Source of the DNA: Himantopus leucocephalus
Lineage: Eukaryota; Chordata; Aves; Charadriiformes; Recurvirostridae
NCBI GenBank assembly: GCA_003993805.1
Contig: RSEF01000005.1
Span: 22,237,429-22,301,428, forward strand
Direction of reading: 5' to 3'
Length of the DNA: 64,000 bases
The notes below the pieces were generated by a model. That model did not search any database and had not been told where the DNA came from. It was given only the letters and a program-made list of their open reading frames with translations. Position numbers and translations under genes: made by a program. Within the stretch, counting starts at the first letter, position 1. Each line of letters begins with the position of its first letter. Of the stretch, positions 23,853 through 36,180 are shown in pieces.

Positions 23853-24185
23853 TTAACTTAATCTGGACGTTCCTTCCTCAGCACATATTTCCAATTCCAC
23901 TACAACGTTGTTGATATCTGCCATGTGTTCAAGCTTTATTTCAGTTAATTCTTGCCAATGCAACTTAGCAGCTAGCAGAATTGCCAATTTTGCTATTAAA
24001 GGAGCAGTATTTTTGCCAAAATTTTCTGCAAGTTTTGATGGAAGTTTGATCTTACACCTGCAAGTACACACTATCTGTTTAAGATGTCCACGTTTATGAG
24101 GCTTAAGAAAGGCCTGAAGTTCGGGAAGAAATGTGAACTTGTGATTACAATGAGAAGGGCTGAGGTTTAGGGGACAGGATTTCAT
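23853..24185 (-). other. Protein-like ORF of unknown status (110 codons)
   Basis: The minus-strand ORF starts at 24185 and stops at 23853. Its peptide is fairly protein-like, with a basic, Cys-containing segment (KQIVCTCRCKIKLPSKL) and an Ala/Leu-rich stretch that could be helical (APLIAKLAILLAAKL). I do not recognise a family, and no splice or promoter signals are evident. Chance remains the most likely explanation, but it is one of the better candidates in the window. Confidence 0.15.
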
Positions 24186-25262
24186 AGCATTTATTTAATA
24201 GAACTGGGTGTACAAAAAAAGATAACGTACTTGCAAAAATTTATCTGGTAGTTTTTTCCCACTAGATTTCATTGAAATATTGATGCATTTTCAATGTGGG
24301 AAAAAATCAGCCAACAGTATTGCACTGGTTGATTGTCAGTGACTGTCAACCTCTACAGGTAATTAGACATAGATTATACTTAAACATATCAAAGTGGGAA
24401 GAAAGTGCTAAGAAAACTCTAATAGAATCAGTGGCATTTTCCTCAGAAACATGCACTGGAGTAGTCTCAGACACAATTCAGTCACTTGTAGTTGCATCTG
24501 ACAAATGAAGAAAACCACTGCTCAATTATTCCTGAATATGATTTGTTCTGCGTTTCAGTAAACAGACTTTGTTTAATCTCAGAAAGTTGTAAGTAGTAAA
24601 TTCAGCCTTTTTGGGCATTCCATTGCTTTGATATGACAAATCATGTCAGGCTTTGCTGGCAGAGGACAGGCTGCAAACACTTTTTAGAATACAAGGCTAA
24701 AGACTAGGATTTGATGACATTTTTGCACAAACAGCAAAATGAATTTCCAATCCCCTAAAAACTGCAAAATTGAGGTTAGCTTTTGAGAATATTTTCAGCT
24801 CAAATAAATGGGGAAAATATGTTAAAAATGTAGAAATACTGATTTGTTTTTAGAGTTGCTGAAATGCTTTGATGGGCATTTGACAACAAAACTTTTCAAC
24901 AACTCTTTTATTGCAAAAATAATTTAAAAAATTATTTAAAATACAAACACACAAGCGATTTTGTTTTGGATAAGGGAAACGTCAGGAAAGTGACCCAAAG
25001 AGATTTTTTTTCTGCTGTATTTTGTGGAATTCTTTTTCCCCAAATATCTCCCTTCTCTACATTTTTTTTCGTTTCTACATGAAGTGAACATTTTCCTGAG
25101 GTTTTCGATTTGTCTCTTGCACCAAGTGCCATTGTTGGCTGGCCACTGTCGTATTCTCCTCCTGTCTTTGGAATATCCCTGTAAGAACACAGCCAAAATT
25201 GTTGCTCCAAGGACAAACACAGTACCATTTCACCCAGAGCTACTTTTTAACATATCTGAGAC

Positions 25263-25279
25263 AAAAAAAAAAAAAAAAA
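25263..25279 (+). repeat. Poly(A) run
   Basis: Seventeen consecutive A residues. The bases upstream do not show a recognisable retrocopy. Confidence 0.8.
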
Positions 25280-25828
25280 TCACAGCAGTTGGATTTCAGT
25301 TTCAGCTGCCCTTGGATTCTGTTCGCAAACTTTTCTTCTCAATCACAAAAACTAGTCAGTGTTGCACTGTGTTTTAGTACAGAAAAGAGAGTTAAGCATT
25401 TCTGTGATACAATCTACGTAAATTCTTAGCATGTGATAAAAAGTCCTACATACCTGAATACAACACAAATAAAGGAATTGCTCTTACCTCTTTTAATACT
25501 AAAAACCACACACTCAGCATTTTCCAATCTGGCTTTTACTGCTCTCTCTTTATTGGTGTTTCTTCTTGCATTTCGAGCCTACTGAGACTCTTTCAGATAC
25601 CACTGTATTTACCATAGTCACATTGGTTATGCTAAAAGTTAGGATGTTAGTTTTGCTGTTTTCACCAATTCTTGAAAATTTAAAATTTTCCTCATTTTAG
25701 AATGAATAAAAGTCCAGCTTATGACCACTAATTTCCATTAATTATTAACCATGTTAGCATAAATGGTGGGTTTTTTTAAATAAAGAAGTAGATAAAATAT
25801 TATATTTAAAATGGATAGACAAGTTTTT

Positions 25829-25895
25829 ATAAGGAGAATTGATATGGAGCTATTTCCTGTTATGTAAGGAGAGTTGATCTGACACTATTTCCTCT
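25829..25895. repeat. Imperfect tandem duplication, about 33-35-bp unit
   Basis: Two adjacent segments share the skeleton 'taaggaga.ttgat......ctatttcct' with several substitutions. It is an old local duplication. Confidence 0.7.
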
Positions 25896-28800
25896 TTTTT
25901 ATTCTGAAAGTTTTTTGCTAACTTTTCAGCTGCAAAATACAATAGCCAAAACTAATTTTCAGTAAACCAAAAGTTTGCTGTAAACCAAAAATAATTTAGG
26001 CAATAAATCAACAGGTTGTGGAGGTTTTGTATGTTTTGGTTTGGTTTTTTAAAGTTTTTTTGAATGAAAATCTGAGGCAGGCATCACTCAACAATACAAT
26101 TTTTGATGTAAAAGTTTTACCAGCGTCTGTAACCAGGTATGACTTCAATGGTTACGCTGTTGATAAACTGTATTTTTGAGAGCAAAACATGTATATGTTC
26201 TTTCAAAAAGGTCAAAAGGCTGCAAGCAAGCCCTGAAGGCAAGTTTCCTTCATTGCGTCCTTTTCATATACTAGAGCACTAATAACCAGTAACAAATTTC
26301 CTGAAGAATTCCCCTAGCATTTTAGGGGAATCGGGTGAAAACGGAAAGAAGATAAATTTGTGTCTCCCGTCTGAAACTCCTAAACTGCCTCCAAATTCAA
26401 GCAGGAAGTGCATGACTTGTTCTTACCTCTTCTCAGTACCATGCCAGAATCTGAAGTGCAACAAGAATAAACACCAGGATCTCCTGAGCCAGAACTTTTT
26501 CTGTCCTTACTAATGATGAAAGGGAAAACAATGTATGTAATTAAGATGAAAAGTCAGGGAGAGGAAGAAAGAAAAAGCAGCACATAACAACCCCAATGCA
26601 TAGTTTCTCAAGGACACATGGGGACTGCTCACTTCATCTGGGGAAATCTGTAGATTTTGAATCTGAGATACAAAACGTTATAATACTAGCTCAGATTTTA
26701 ACTTGTTGCTTGTCTCCACTCATGTTTGCAATGTATTGGGTTTATTTTCTTGGATTATAGTGCATTCTAATCAGTATATCTTTTATTATGAGTTTTTCCT
26801 CTTTCAAGAAATTCTATACAACAAAGACTACCAATATGAGGGAATGTGATTTAGACTCTTTAATATACCGTTTCTGTTCTTCTGATAGTAAAGTCCTAAG
26901 AGCCAAGGTAGAACTTCAGAAAAGAGAAGTATTTGAATGAACAGCTTTGCCTTTGAGGGAGTCTTTTAGTTTCTGTGAGCTGTTAGATGTTGTTCCAAGC
27001 CCCTTTCCCTGCAGGATACGAAGCTAAGAAGGATTACTCAATCATCAAAACCCCACTGGCTCAGCTTATGACACAGAATTCTCTATACTCACTGGGGAAG
27101 TAGATGCTTCTGGGGTGCTTCAGGCCCAGTTTTTGTCTCTCTTGGCATTTTAGTTGGAAAAAATGCTTTCAAAGGTGAGCCCTACAACACAAGGGGCAGT
27201 GGAAATATGAACTGTTGCCGGAAGCTGGTTTACCCAGCAGCCAGAAATTATAGTGAAGCTAATTTCATGACGAAATATAAATTCCACAGATTTATTTTCT
27301 CACATAGGAATATCTATGCCACTGACCCTTTTTCACAGTCAAGCAGCAGAGTGATGGGCTTTTCTTTGCATAAGAACTAGCATTGGTCTGTGATTTGAGC
27401 GAAACTCAAGATTTTTGTTTCTCCCTTTGTAAGACCAGATATAATCATACTTATTAATCACATAAGAGTACATTGACCACTAACATTTTCAAAGTGATAT
27501 TTTTCAAAAGAGGGAATAAGTATTACTATTTTTTAAATTCCTGGTTTCACAGATGTTGATTTCTGCTTTAATGCAATTTGCGATAATTTCAGCTCCTGTC
27601 TCTGTTCTTGCATAAAATCCTGGATCTGCAACAGAATTAGCATTGTTTTCAAAAGAGGTAGTCCCTTCATTCTCTTAGTTCTTAGTGGGAAAATACATTA
27701 CCATTGGTAATATACAATGCTTTCTGATATACTTCTTATGATTTCTTATGTCAAGCTCCTAAAATTGCTCCTATTTTATATAAATGAGGTCATCTGAAAG
27801 TTTCTACCTGCCTTATGATTTGAATCACTTATCACTCACATTGAGACTTCAAGGTACTAGAACGTATATGGACCAGTGATAAACAAAGCCTGCTCTAGTA
27901 TACTTGAGTACTAATTAGAAACAAATAAACTTTGGAAAAGGCACATCTCGTTCAGTGGGTGTAAGGTAGAAGCACATATCAGACAATTTGTCCACGAAGT
28001 TTGGGATCAAGCCAGAAATGACACTTGCAAACCTGAATCATATTTGCACGAGCACATCTGTTCTTACCTTTCACACCAGAACACTTGTCCGTGAGTTTTG
28101 TAAACCAGTGAATTTCAAAGGAGCAACCAGAGTATTTGTAAACTGTGTAAGAGATCTGATGGTTTTCTTGCCCTTTGTGTCTAGTCAGACATTTGAACCT
28201 GAAAAGCACACTATTGGTAATTGATCTGTGGTGAATGAGTCATTGACTGACTTACTAAATGGTATTGACACAGCCTGTTTGGTTTTTCTGCCTGGAATAC
28301 AGTCCCCACCTCTTGTATGTACGTAAATGAATGTTTTATGAAATGTAATTGAACAATCATAGCTGAAACTGAATAGTGGAACTGTAGTTTGTGTTCAGGC
28401 CGTGAAGGCATCTTCCATTATGGCAGGCATTTTCCAGGCTACACAGGAAGGACTGATCCCAGAGCACTTAATATTTTGTTTTATCTTAAGGAAAAGATTT
28501 GTATCTCTGGTGTGGGTGAAAATGGCTGGTACTAGGCTACCATCCATCACACTTGTTTTATCTCTGTATGTATGTATTTTTATTGTGAGAGAATCAAGCC
28601 ACCTTTCTCTTCCAAGGGTCAATAAGTGTCAAGAACTGACAGATCTCAATAGCATTAATCAAGCAAAAGGCAACCTCACGGATTTAGCTATACAACAGAT
28701 GTCTCTATCCTTGTTTTTTTTTCCACATCCTTCCACCCATAGAACCTGCCTTTTGCAGAAATGGGCACTTACTAAGTGTGTTTTAACAGGCAGGGACCCA

Positions 28801-29802
28801 AACACTTTGACCTGTCTGGAACACTACAGTACAGTTTGTCCTGGAGAAAGGTATTTCACATTAACATTGTTTCTTTATACTCCCTGAAATTACATGGAGA
28901 GGGGTAGGGTGCAGTGTGTACCTCTAAAGAATTTCAGTGGTGAGAAGAGGAGGTGGCAAAGTACCTGGATACTTTGCAAAGTAGCAAGAAACCTGCAAGT
29001 TATGAGGTCTTTCATTAGTGCTGTATAGCCAAGTGAGATATATGCCTACAAGAAGGCCTGAGGCCCAGATCCAATGTTAGAATAAAGAGATTTTAATGTT
29101 ATTTCATGCTTCACCACAACAGCTGGGTTTAACTTTTTGGCTGTCAATAGTTACTCCCACTTATCACCTAATAACAGCTAGTACCATTCAGTTTTCTTTA
29201 GATTTGTTGAATCAAACGTTAGACAAAGAGACAGAAAGGTGGAATATAGGACTAGATCTCTAGACACACAATAGGAAGAGACATTTTTTTAGTGGAGACA
29301 TCAACTGATTGCATTGTAAGATGAATGTAAAGGTTTTCTTCCTGCTCAATAGTGATTTCAGGTTTCTTTCTTCTTCCTGCAGTAACTGTTGTCCAATCAC
29401 TAGACCCTCTAATATTACTGTGATTAATTAATGGAGATGAAGAAAGAAAAAGTTCAGTAATTGTAGGTTAGTTGTTGGATATGTTTCCCTACAAACTTTG
29501 TGAATTTCATAAAAATCCCACACAATCCCTGTGCCTCACCTAGATTCCCTTTAGCATCTCCAAACAAGATCTGATTGCTTAAGTTTTTTTCTGATCCTCC
29601 ATGTATGGCTGAATTTCATCCCAGAGCAGGACTGTTGCTGACAAAACAACCACCTCTGCTTTGTCCAATTTGGCTGTAAATGACTAAATCAATGTGACCT
29701 TCAGAAAAATCTCCTAGATGATTATTCTGTAGCCTTTACTGCCAATATGAAGAACTTCCCATTTATCAGAACTCTTCACAAAAATGAATTCACTAATCGA
29801 AC

Positions 29803-29885
29803 AAATGGATATTTATTTCAGAGGTGGGGAAACTGAGATAGCTCCTTATACAAGATAGCACAGAAGGTAACTTCTGGAATAATGT
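29803..29885 (-). mobile_element. MIR-like SINE relic
   Basis: The plus strand reads tttcagaggtggggaaactg followed by an ACAAGATAGCACAG-like segment. That order matches the reverse complement of the MIR core region (ACAGATGGGGAAACTGAGG ... AAGGTCACACAGC). Divergence is high, as expected of a very old amniote SINE. Confidence 0.55.
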
Positions 29886-32124
29886 TAAAAAATTTAATAT
29901 ACCATTACAGTCATGCTCAGGCTGCCAGATCCTGCCAGAACATATACTGTGCAAAATCCCATTTTTCTCCTTGGCTGCTATGCCACTCTGCAACTTTATA
30001 TCCATTTTATTATTCTTAGCCTCTAACTCAGTTATGGCAGAACAGCTTTCCAAAGCTCTGATCTCTTGAAGACCTCAGGCCCAGCCTACAAACATACACA
30101 TTTGTTTAATTTTTAATGAATAGTCCCACTGCAGGTATGGAGAATCAGGGCATGTTTAACATTATATTTCAAAGAACTTAGTGGGATAAAAATGGATTAA
30201 TATTCTTAGTGCTACTAGTTACTATAAATTCCAAGGTGCACTCCTCAGGACATAAGCCTATCTTTAGCTAGCCCTGAATTAGAAAAGAACTTTGCACTAT
30301 GCATGTACTACAGCATACAGTGCTTGAACAAGAATCCTGTGTCTTTCTCTGATGCATCTGTTACAAATCACTGCTGAAAAGGAGACAGAAAAACTGGAAT
30401 CTGTCATCTAAATCAGTAGTGCAGCTCCTATGCTGCTACTGACTTCAGTGGCAAAGGATGTTTTGGGTAGGTTTTACATTTCAACTCTAAATGACCACTC
30501 TGGCCATGAAGAAATGCAAAAGTAGTTTCATAGAGACCCATTGCTCTGCAGGACTTAGCTAGACAGGCTTTTTAGGGCAATGAGGAAAAAACACAATTTC
30601 CTAGTTTTCCTAAAGAGGTATGAAAGACATTTCATTTCAGATTCTGGTTTCTTCTTCCATTTTCTCTGGTACCTCATTAAATATATTTTTTAAAGGCAGC
30701 TCAGTAGATCAGACATTAGAAGACACTCACTAATTTCATCCCTTTTATGAATGTTTTTCATTTCTCTCCTCTTCTTTTCCTTACTAACACATTTGTCAAA
30801 AGCCATTTTAATTCCTGCACATAGATACAACATTTTGGTCATTCTTTTTTGATGTGCTTTTCCCTACAAGCAGTAACTGATGCCACAGTGTTCTCCTTTC
30901 CCCTCTTTTTTCCCCTTTTGCAAACATTTCTAATCCTTCCTTTACCAAGCCACATTGGTACTTTTCACCCTCCGATTTAGAGCTGAGCAAGTAATTTGCA
31001 AAGATTCATACACTCAAAGTTTCTTTCCACTTGGGGATTATTTGCCAGAAGATCTTGATCTGAATTGTATTAGATACTTGAACACTTTTGATAGCTTTTA
31101 AATTTTTTTAATCTCTGGTTGATCACATGTATTTACTGCCTACTTTGTGACAGATTAAAAAAAGTCATGTAAGACTGATTGCTTCATATGATTTTATATG
31201 GCAAAACTGGAGGTCAACGATGAGGAAAAAAGTGGGCTGAAGTATGAGTGAAAATACAAATTGGTAAAGCTTAATATATTAACGAGCGTATGTTTCTCTC
31301 TCTCATTCTAATCTTTCCACACTCTTGTTTGTTGGAACTTTAGCCTATGGTAGTTTCAGTACAATACTTTCTTGTGATATCATAAGTCTTTCTCCACAGC
31401 CATGCATTTGAATCCTTCTGCCAGTCATCCTTGTTCAATCTGTTTCTGATTGATTTGGAGAGCAGTAACATTGCAGGAGCCCAGACAACATTTTTCACAG
31501 GCTACATCAAAGCAATTTCCAAATGGACAGTTACAGTGAGCTGTTAGATTTCCTCTGTTCTCAAGGAGTGAGGGCAGTGCACAAAGTCAAGAGAGAAATA
31601 ACAATGGTAGCAAAGTACCACTGCACAATTATTGAGTTCTTGATTAACACCAGAATATCCGGATGCTCTCTTTTTGAATAAAGAACCCTGGTATTTCATC
31701 ACCTTTCTAAAATACTTAAAGCTCAAAGTTTTAGAAGTTTTTATATGACTATTCTATTTCAAGAATCTGAACTTTCTCCATATTTCACTAATGAAGTTTC
31801 TTCATTTACAGCACTTGCTACTTGAGACTGAAAAGAATAAAGCATCTGGAAAGCCAGTAAGAATGCAAAGAAACCATTGAGGCCTACACATAGGCTTTCT
31901 TACAAAGGAAGAAATTTTGATCAGGGAAATGTAATCTTTCTATATCTTGGCAATGTGGTTGATAGGCATTGTTCAATGACTGTATTTACCATGGGAACTT
32001 GAACTAGCATTCTGCCTGCAGCACTTAAGATTTAATTCTAGTTGAAAATCAGGTTTTCTAGTGCAGTTTGGTGACTAAATCTGGGTAAAGAAGATGAGAA
32101 GAAACAAAATGGAGAGGTGAGGAG
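29886..32124. other. Single-copy non-coding DNA
   Basis: No exon, RNA gene or transposon was recognised. A T-rich stretch with pyrimidine bias lies around 30760-30920. Confidence 0.55.
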
Positions 32125-32255
32125 TCTGTGCCCTAGTCCCCGTTCTATTACAGAGCTACCATGTGACCTTGGACAAGATGCTTAATGCGTTATTGTTTCC
32201 GTTGACTAATTGGATAAGGCTGACCTGCCTTTGAGGGGGCTGTGAGCTTCAATTT
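32125..32255 (+). mobile_element. MIR SINE relic
   Basis: The plus strand shows, in the right order, a ccctagtccc segment, ctaccatgtgaccttggaca followed by a gcttaa box, then gtttcc, then ggctgacctgcctttgaggg and gctgtgag. These are the successive landmarks of the MIR consensus, an ancient tRNA-derived SINE. It is the clearest MIR copy in the window. Such relics are rare in bird genomes and mark old, stable DNA. Confidence 0.82.
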
Positions 32256-32859
32256 TTTAACATCTTGGTACAGAACAACTCAAAACTGCAAAATAGAGGC
32301 TTTCATTGTTGTAACTAAAAAAATGAGACTTCAGCTCAGTAGAAATTAAAAATCGGCACTTACTTCTTGTCGCCCTAGGGATGATGATGTAGAGCCACTT
32401 GAGTAACTGCAGAAAGGCTCTGAGGGATGGGAAGACTAAGAAATCGCAGAATAAACGAATGAACAGAAACATCCGGCACAAGTTTTCCTAGCTGTCCTCA
32501 CCTCTGCTACTTTGATTAATAGGGAACAATGAAGTAAACAGTGCTGGAGGACAAACCAAGTAGCAAAGAATTGTAACTGACAATTTGCTGCTAAAATACA
32601 TAGTCCCTTGTAAAACCTATTGATTAATGGAGTCTCTCTACTAGCATTCAAAAAATACACACACAACAGAGGGAAAAAAATTCGAGTAAATACTCTCATT
32701 AGGAAACTCGGCATCATGCAGCATTTAATCTGTCTGCTATTCAATAACAGCAGCACACACAAGTAACTTTTCTCTTTCGTTATTACTCACACGGAGCTAT
32801 TAATCATCAGACAACAAATGAAAGACCAAAAGGAAAGAGGAGGAGGGATGAGCATGTTT

Positions 32860-33010
32860 CTGCCTTGATGCAGCTACTGAAGAGGGCAGCGAACCCAGGG
32901 AGGGACGCAAAGCAGCCTCCCAGCCCTGGCGGAGTGGGGACCGCAGGCGGTGCGTGCACTGAGGGTGGAAGAGGTGCACTCTTCTTGCGGCAGTGATACA
33001 GAGTGCCATC
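32860..33010. promoter_or_regulatory. Small CpG-enriched GC-rich block
   Basis: About eight CpG dinucleotides occur in 150 bp (for example cagcga, ggacgc, ggcgga, ggcggtgcgtgc), against a background where CpG is scarce. It is too short to be called a CpG island. It may be part of a distal regulatory element or an undetected non-coding promoter. Confidence 0.3.
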
Positions 33011-33060
33011 AACAGGACCCTGAAGTCACCTTCCCTTGCCAGCCGAAGTTTTTAGTACAA

Positions 33061-33078
33061 CACTGCCATCTATCGCCT
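33061..33078 (-). promoter_or_regulatory. CTCF-like motif
   Basis: On the minus strand the site reads aggcgatagatggcagtg, close to the core TAGATGGCAGTG-type variant of the CTCF motif. It is 50 bp from the CpG-enriched block. One match by eye is weak evidence without a position-weight score or binding data. Confidence 0.3.
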
Positions 33079-35699
33079 AAAGTTCCAGATTTGAAGGATG
33101 TTGGGATATTACAAGGTGGTCTGTCTTGTAAGATGGTCCCAGATCTGAAAGTATATGCGGCACCCCACTAGCCAAACGCTGCAGAAGTTACAGCCTAGAC
33201 CGATCCTTTGACCTTCCAGCCCAAGCATATTATCATGACAGGTTGCTGGCTCAAGGCTGTGTAATGAAAGATAAGCCAAGCAGGCTGGACATTTGCAGAT
33301 AAGGCAATATGAAAGAGGAGAGGTGCTCTAACTGTTCTGTTATGACTAAACCCTTCTGAATTAACCTGTATTAACCTTTTGAATACTACACAGAACTGGA
33401 GTTTTATTCAGAAGATGTACAATGGAGGAACCTGAAAAGCTGACTTCAAATGGTTACTGTACTAGAGCAATACTAAATAATCCAAAGGTCAAAGGAGGGA
33501 GAGGAGTTCTTGTACAAATCACTGTCTTATTAATAGAACATTAAATCACTCTAAAGCAATACTTTAGCTGAGTATAAACACAGGCAAATGGTCTTCCTAC
33601 TTCTAAAATAGGCTGTTTGCAAAGTTCACCCACTCCTTGCTATTCAACCTGGAACACATGTTTCTTAATTCATTATTGCACACCATCATATAGCTAGATA
33701 AACATAAATATGTAGAAATACGACTTTAGGCTATCATTTTTGGATCTGTAACTGCCACTGTGTTGCTCTCAGAGAGAGAAAAGGATTCTGGGGCTGGTCA
33801 GGAAACGTAGACGCAGATGCAGTTCGATGCAGTTTCAGTTTTGAAAAAGAACAAGTTGTCTGCTTAGCTGTCCCAGGGAAACAAATTGAATTATTGTCAA
33901 TTGAATTGTGTCTGTATGAGAGAGAGAATATAGAGAATTAGCTTTCTGTGTTGGTAAGGAGTAGACCAGGACACAAAAATGGGTAGCATTAACAATATGA
34001 AAGTTGTCATCCACAGGAAGGCCAGTTCCAGAAAGTGTAAAAAATTCAATTGAAATCTCCCTATTTTCCTCCTTTCCCAAACTGCAGGCAGTGCTGTCCT
34101 ACCGAAGTGATTAAAACTGCTACATTAGATTTTACTGCTTTGTAAGGTTTTGTCTTTTGAAAGCTAGCTCCCCACATGAACTCAGTCCTATGAGAAAACA
34201 CATGAAATCTGGGGCAACGGTCCTAGGGTTAGAGACAATTGACTGGGCCTAGGCCACATGAAGTCATATTTAATCTCCCTGGGAATTCTGGATATACACT
34301 AGAGAATTGTCAATAGGATAATATGCAAAAAATGTCACTCCAATGTTCCCAGGATGGAGTAACTGATCACAAAGATAGCCAACTCCACATCTCCTGTAGT
34401 CTCTCCCAGCTCACCTATGTCTTGGCCAGTCTATCACATTTCGCAGCTGCCATGCTGTTTGAATGGGAATTTCACAACCTGGTGCGCTTTATAAAAAATA
34501 AAGAAAGGAAAATATTTGAATTTTCCTCTGCATTTTGTATGTGATGTCATTTATGAGTCATCTTCCCCCCAAAAGAACATTTTGTTTCCTTGATATTCTG
34601 TTAGAAGGGCCTTTCCCAATTTATATTGCATGCCCATCATTTTTGTCTTTTCATTCTATTGTTAAAAACAATAAAAGGAGGAGGAGGGTAGAGGACAAAT
34701 AAAAGGAAAAACAGCAAAGAAAAAGTGAAAAGAATTGATGCAAACAGACATTTGCTAGTGACACTAAATAATTAAAACCAAAACTCAGAATACTTTGATG
34801 AAATGTTTAAAGCAGCTGCAGTTGCGATCACTGATAGACTTTTTGTATCCTAGGTCAACAAAATTTGATGTGAATTTCACCTTCTTTCAGCGAGGCCAAG
34901 GTTACTACCAAAGTGAGTCTCTATGGGCTCTATTATTACTAGCACAGTGAGGCTTTATCCATTATTTGTAAATGTTTGTGACTGAAACTTCTTTATTCTA
35001 TTATATATGGGGGTTTACTTCATAAATGATACCATTACACCTTTGTTTGGATTTATTAAACTTTGGTCTTTAGTATTCATCCAGAGCTCTTGTGACCTCA
35101 GTTGATGTTTGGTGTGCAGGACCCAGCTGACTCTGCAGATGAGCTGTGTTTTTAAGACAACATCACTACTCTCCCACATGCCCTCCCAGAAAGGAAGGAT
35201 TCTAACAGAGCTTTCACTAACCAACTTACATGGACTATGTGATCTCTAAAGGAGATGTGAAAAATAAGAGTGCATTCAAGTAAAATAAGATTTTACAGTC
35301 TAGCCCAATCAATATTTCTCCAGATATGGAGTCTTACATTTAAACATTTCAACCATTAAATTACTCATCGACTTGCCTTGTAAGAAAAGCCCTTTCAGTT
35401 TTGCCTGGGTATGTCTTACTGTTTCCAGATATTCAGTCCAACAGTGTCATCCTATCTAAAGGTGAAGGAAGGAAAGAAAAAGGGGACTGAAAAACTCAGG
35501 TAATGTAAAGCACAAAGAAAGATCTCTTGTAATGTTTTTAAATGTTAAAATGCTTACATGATTAAACCATATAGGGAAAAAAGGGCATGTTCCAGAGGCT
35601 TCCAGTGGCTGCTGATTTTGTGAAGGGGATACATATCTCATCCAAATGCTGCTTCCCAAGTCATCCAAGAGGATAATTACCTTCCTAAGTAGCTGCTCC

Positions 35700-36180
35700 T
35701 TAATTTTTGTTTGGTTACACTATAGGAATACTAAAAGCTAGACTAATGGTACAGCTGGTGCAATAGCATGTTCCCGACCACAGCAAATGGAAGACAGCAG
35801 GGAAGGAGTACAAATGTAAGGACAAAAATCCAAGGCCAAGCCAAGGAGTCAACCCACAGGTCAGGTGCAATGAGGGTGACCAGGATCAGACTCAGCCCAG
35901 TGAGCACCATACAGGGCCACAGCAACAAGGCCAGGCTGTCAAAGAAAAGCCAGGAGCAACAGGATACTAAGCCACACACAGCTAGGGCTAAACTGGAGAG
36001 CAGCACTCCTCCATCATACTTCAGGCAAGGTCTGAAGGCCCCAAGCTAAGCTTAAGTGGAGCCCCTGGGTCTCTGTGCTGCACAGGGTATGGGAGAAGCC
36101 TCAGGTGAGGCCAGTGTCTCTTACTAAGGCCTATCAATGCCCTCAGGGCCCTGACAGTTGGCTTGAATACATTTTGAGCC
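35700..36180. repeat. GC-rich block, possibly an unclassified interspersed repeat
   Basis: The stretch is markedly richer in G+C and in purine words such as ggccaag, caggatc and caaggccaggc than the AT-rich DNA on each side. The composition and abrupt edges suggest an inserted, unclassified repeat. No terminal repeats or target duplications were found. Its minus strand carries an 87-codon very hydrophobic ORF (36006-35743), which I attribute to composition. Confidence 0.3.

Larger units (their letters stand above)
24186..29802. other. Single-copy non-coding DNA
   Basis: No exon or transposon was recognised. It contains a poly(A) run at about 25263-25279, a small AT palindrome near 24915-24939, and an imperfect 35-bp tandem duplication at 25829-25895. 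The 161-codon ORF at 28402-28887 has no recognisable features and an unlike-protein composition. Confidence 0.55.
32256..35699. other. Non-coding DNA with a small GC/CpG-enriched block
   Basis: Mostly plain single-copy DNA. The block at 32860-33010 is GC-rich and CpG-enriched relative to its neighbours, and a CTCF-like motif follows at 33061-33078. Short ORFs here are not protein-like. Confidence 0.55.

Noticed and set aside
25263..25279. Poly(A) tail of a processed pseudogene
   Set aside because: The upstream 500 bp encode nothing recognisable, and no target duplication was found.
28402..28887. 161-codon plus-strand ORF
   Set aside because: The longest ORF free of Ns and outside transposons, but it has no recognisable domain, signal peptide or splice context. 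A few ORFs of this size are expected by chance in 64 kb on six frames.
35743..36006. 87-codon highly hydrophobic minus-strand ORF resembling a multi-pass membrane protein
   Set aside because: The hydrophobicity follows from the antisense of purine-rich ggccaag/caggc words. No start context, homologue or transcript signal was found. Kept only as a note under the GC-rich block.
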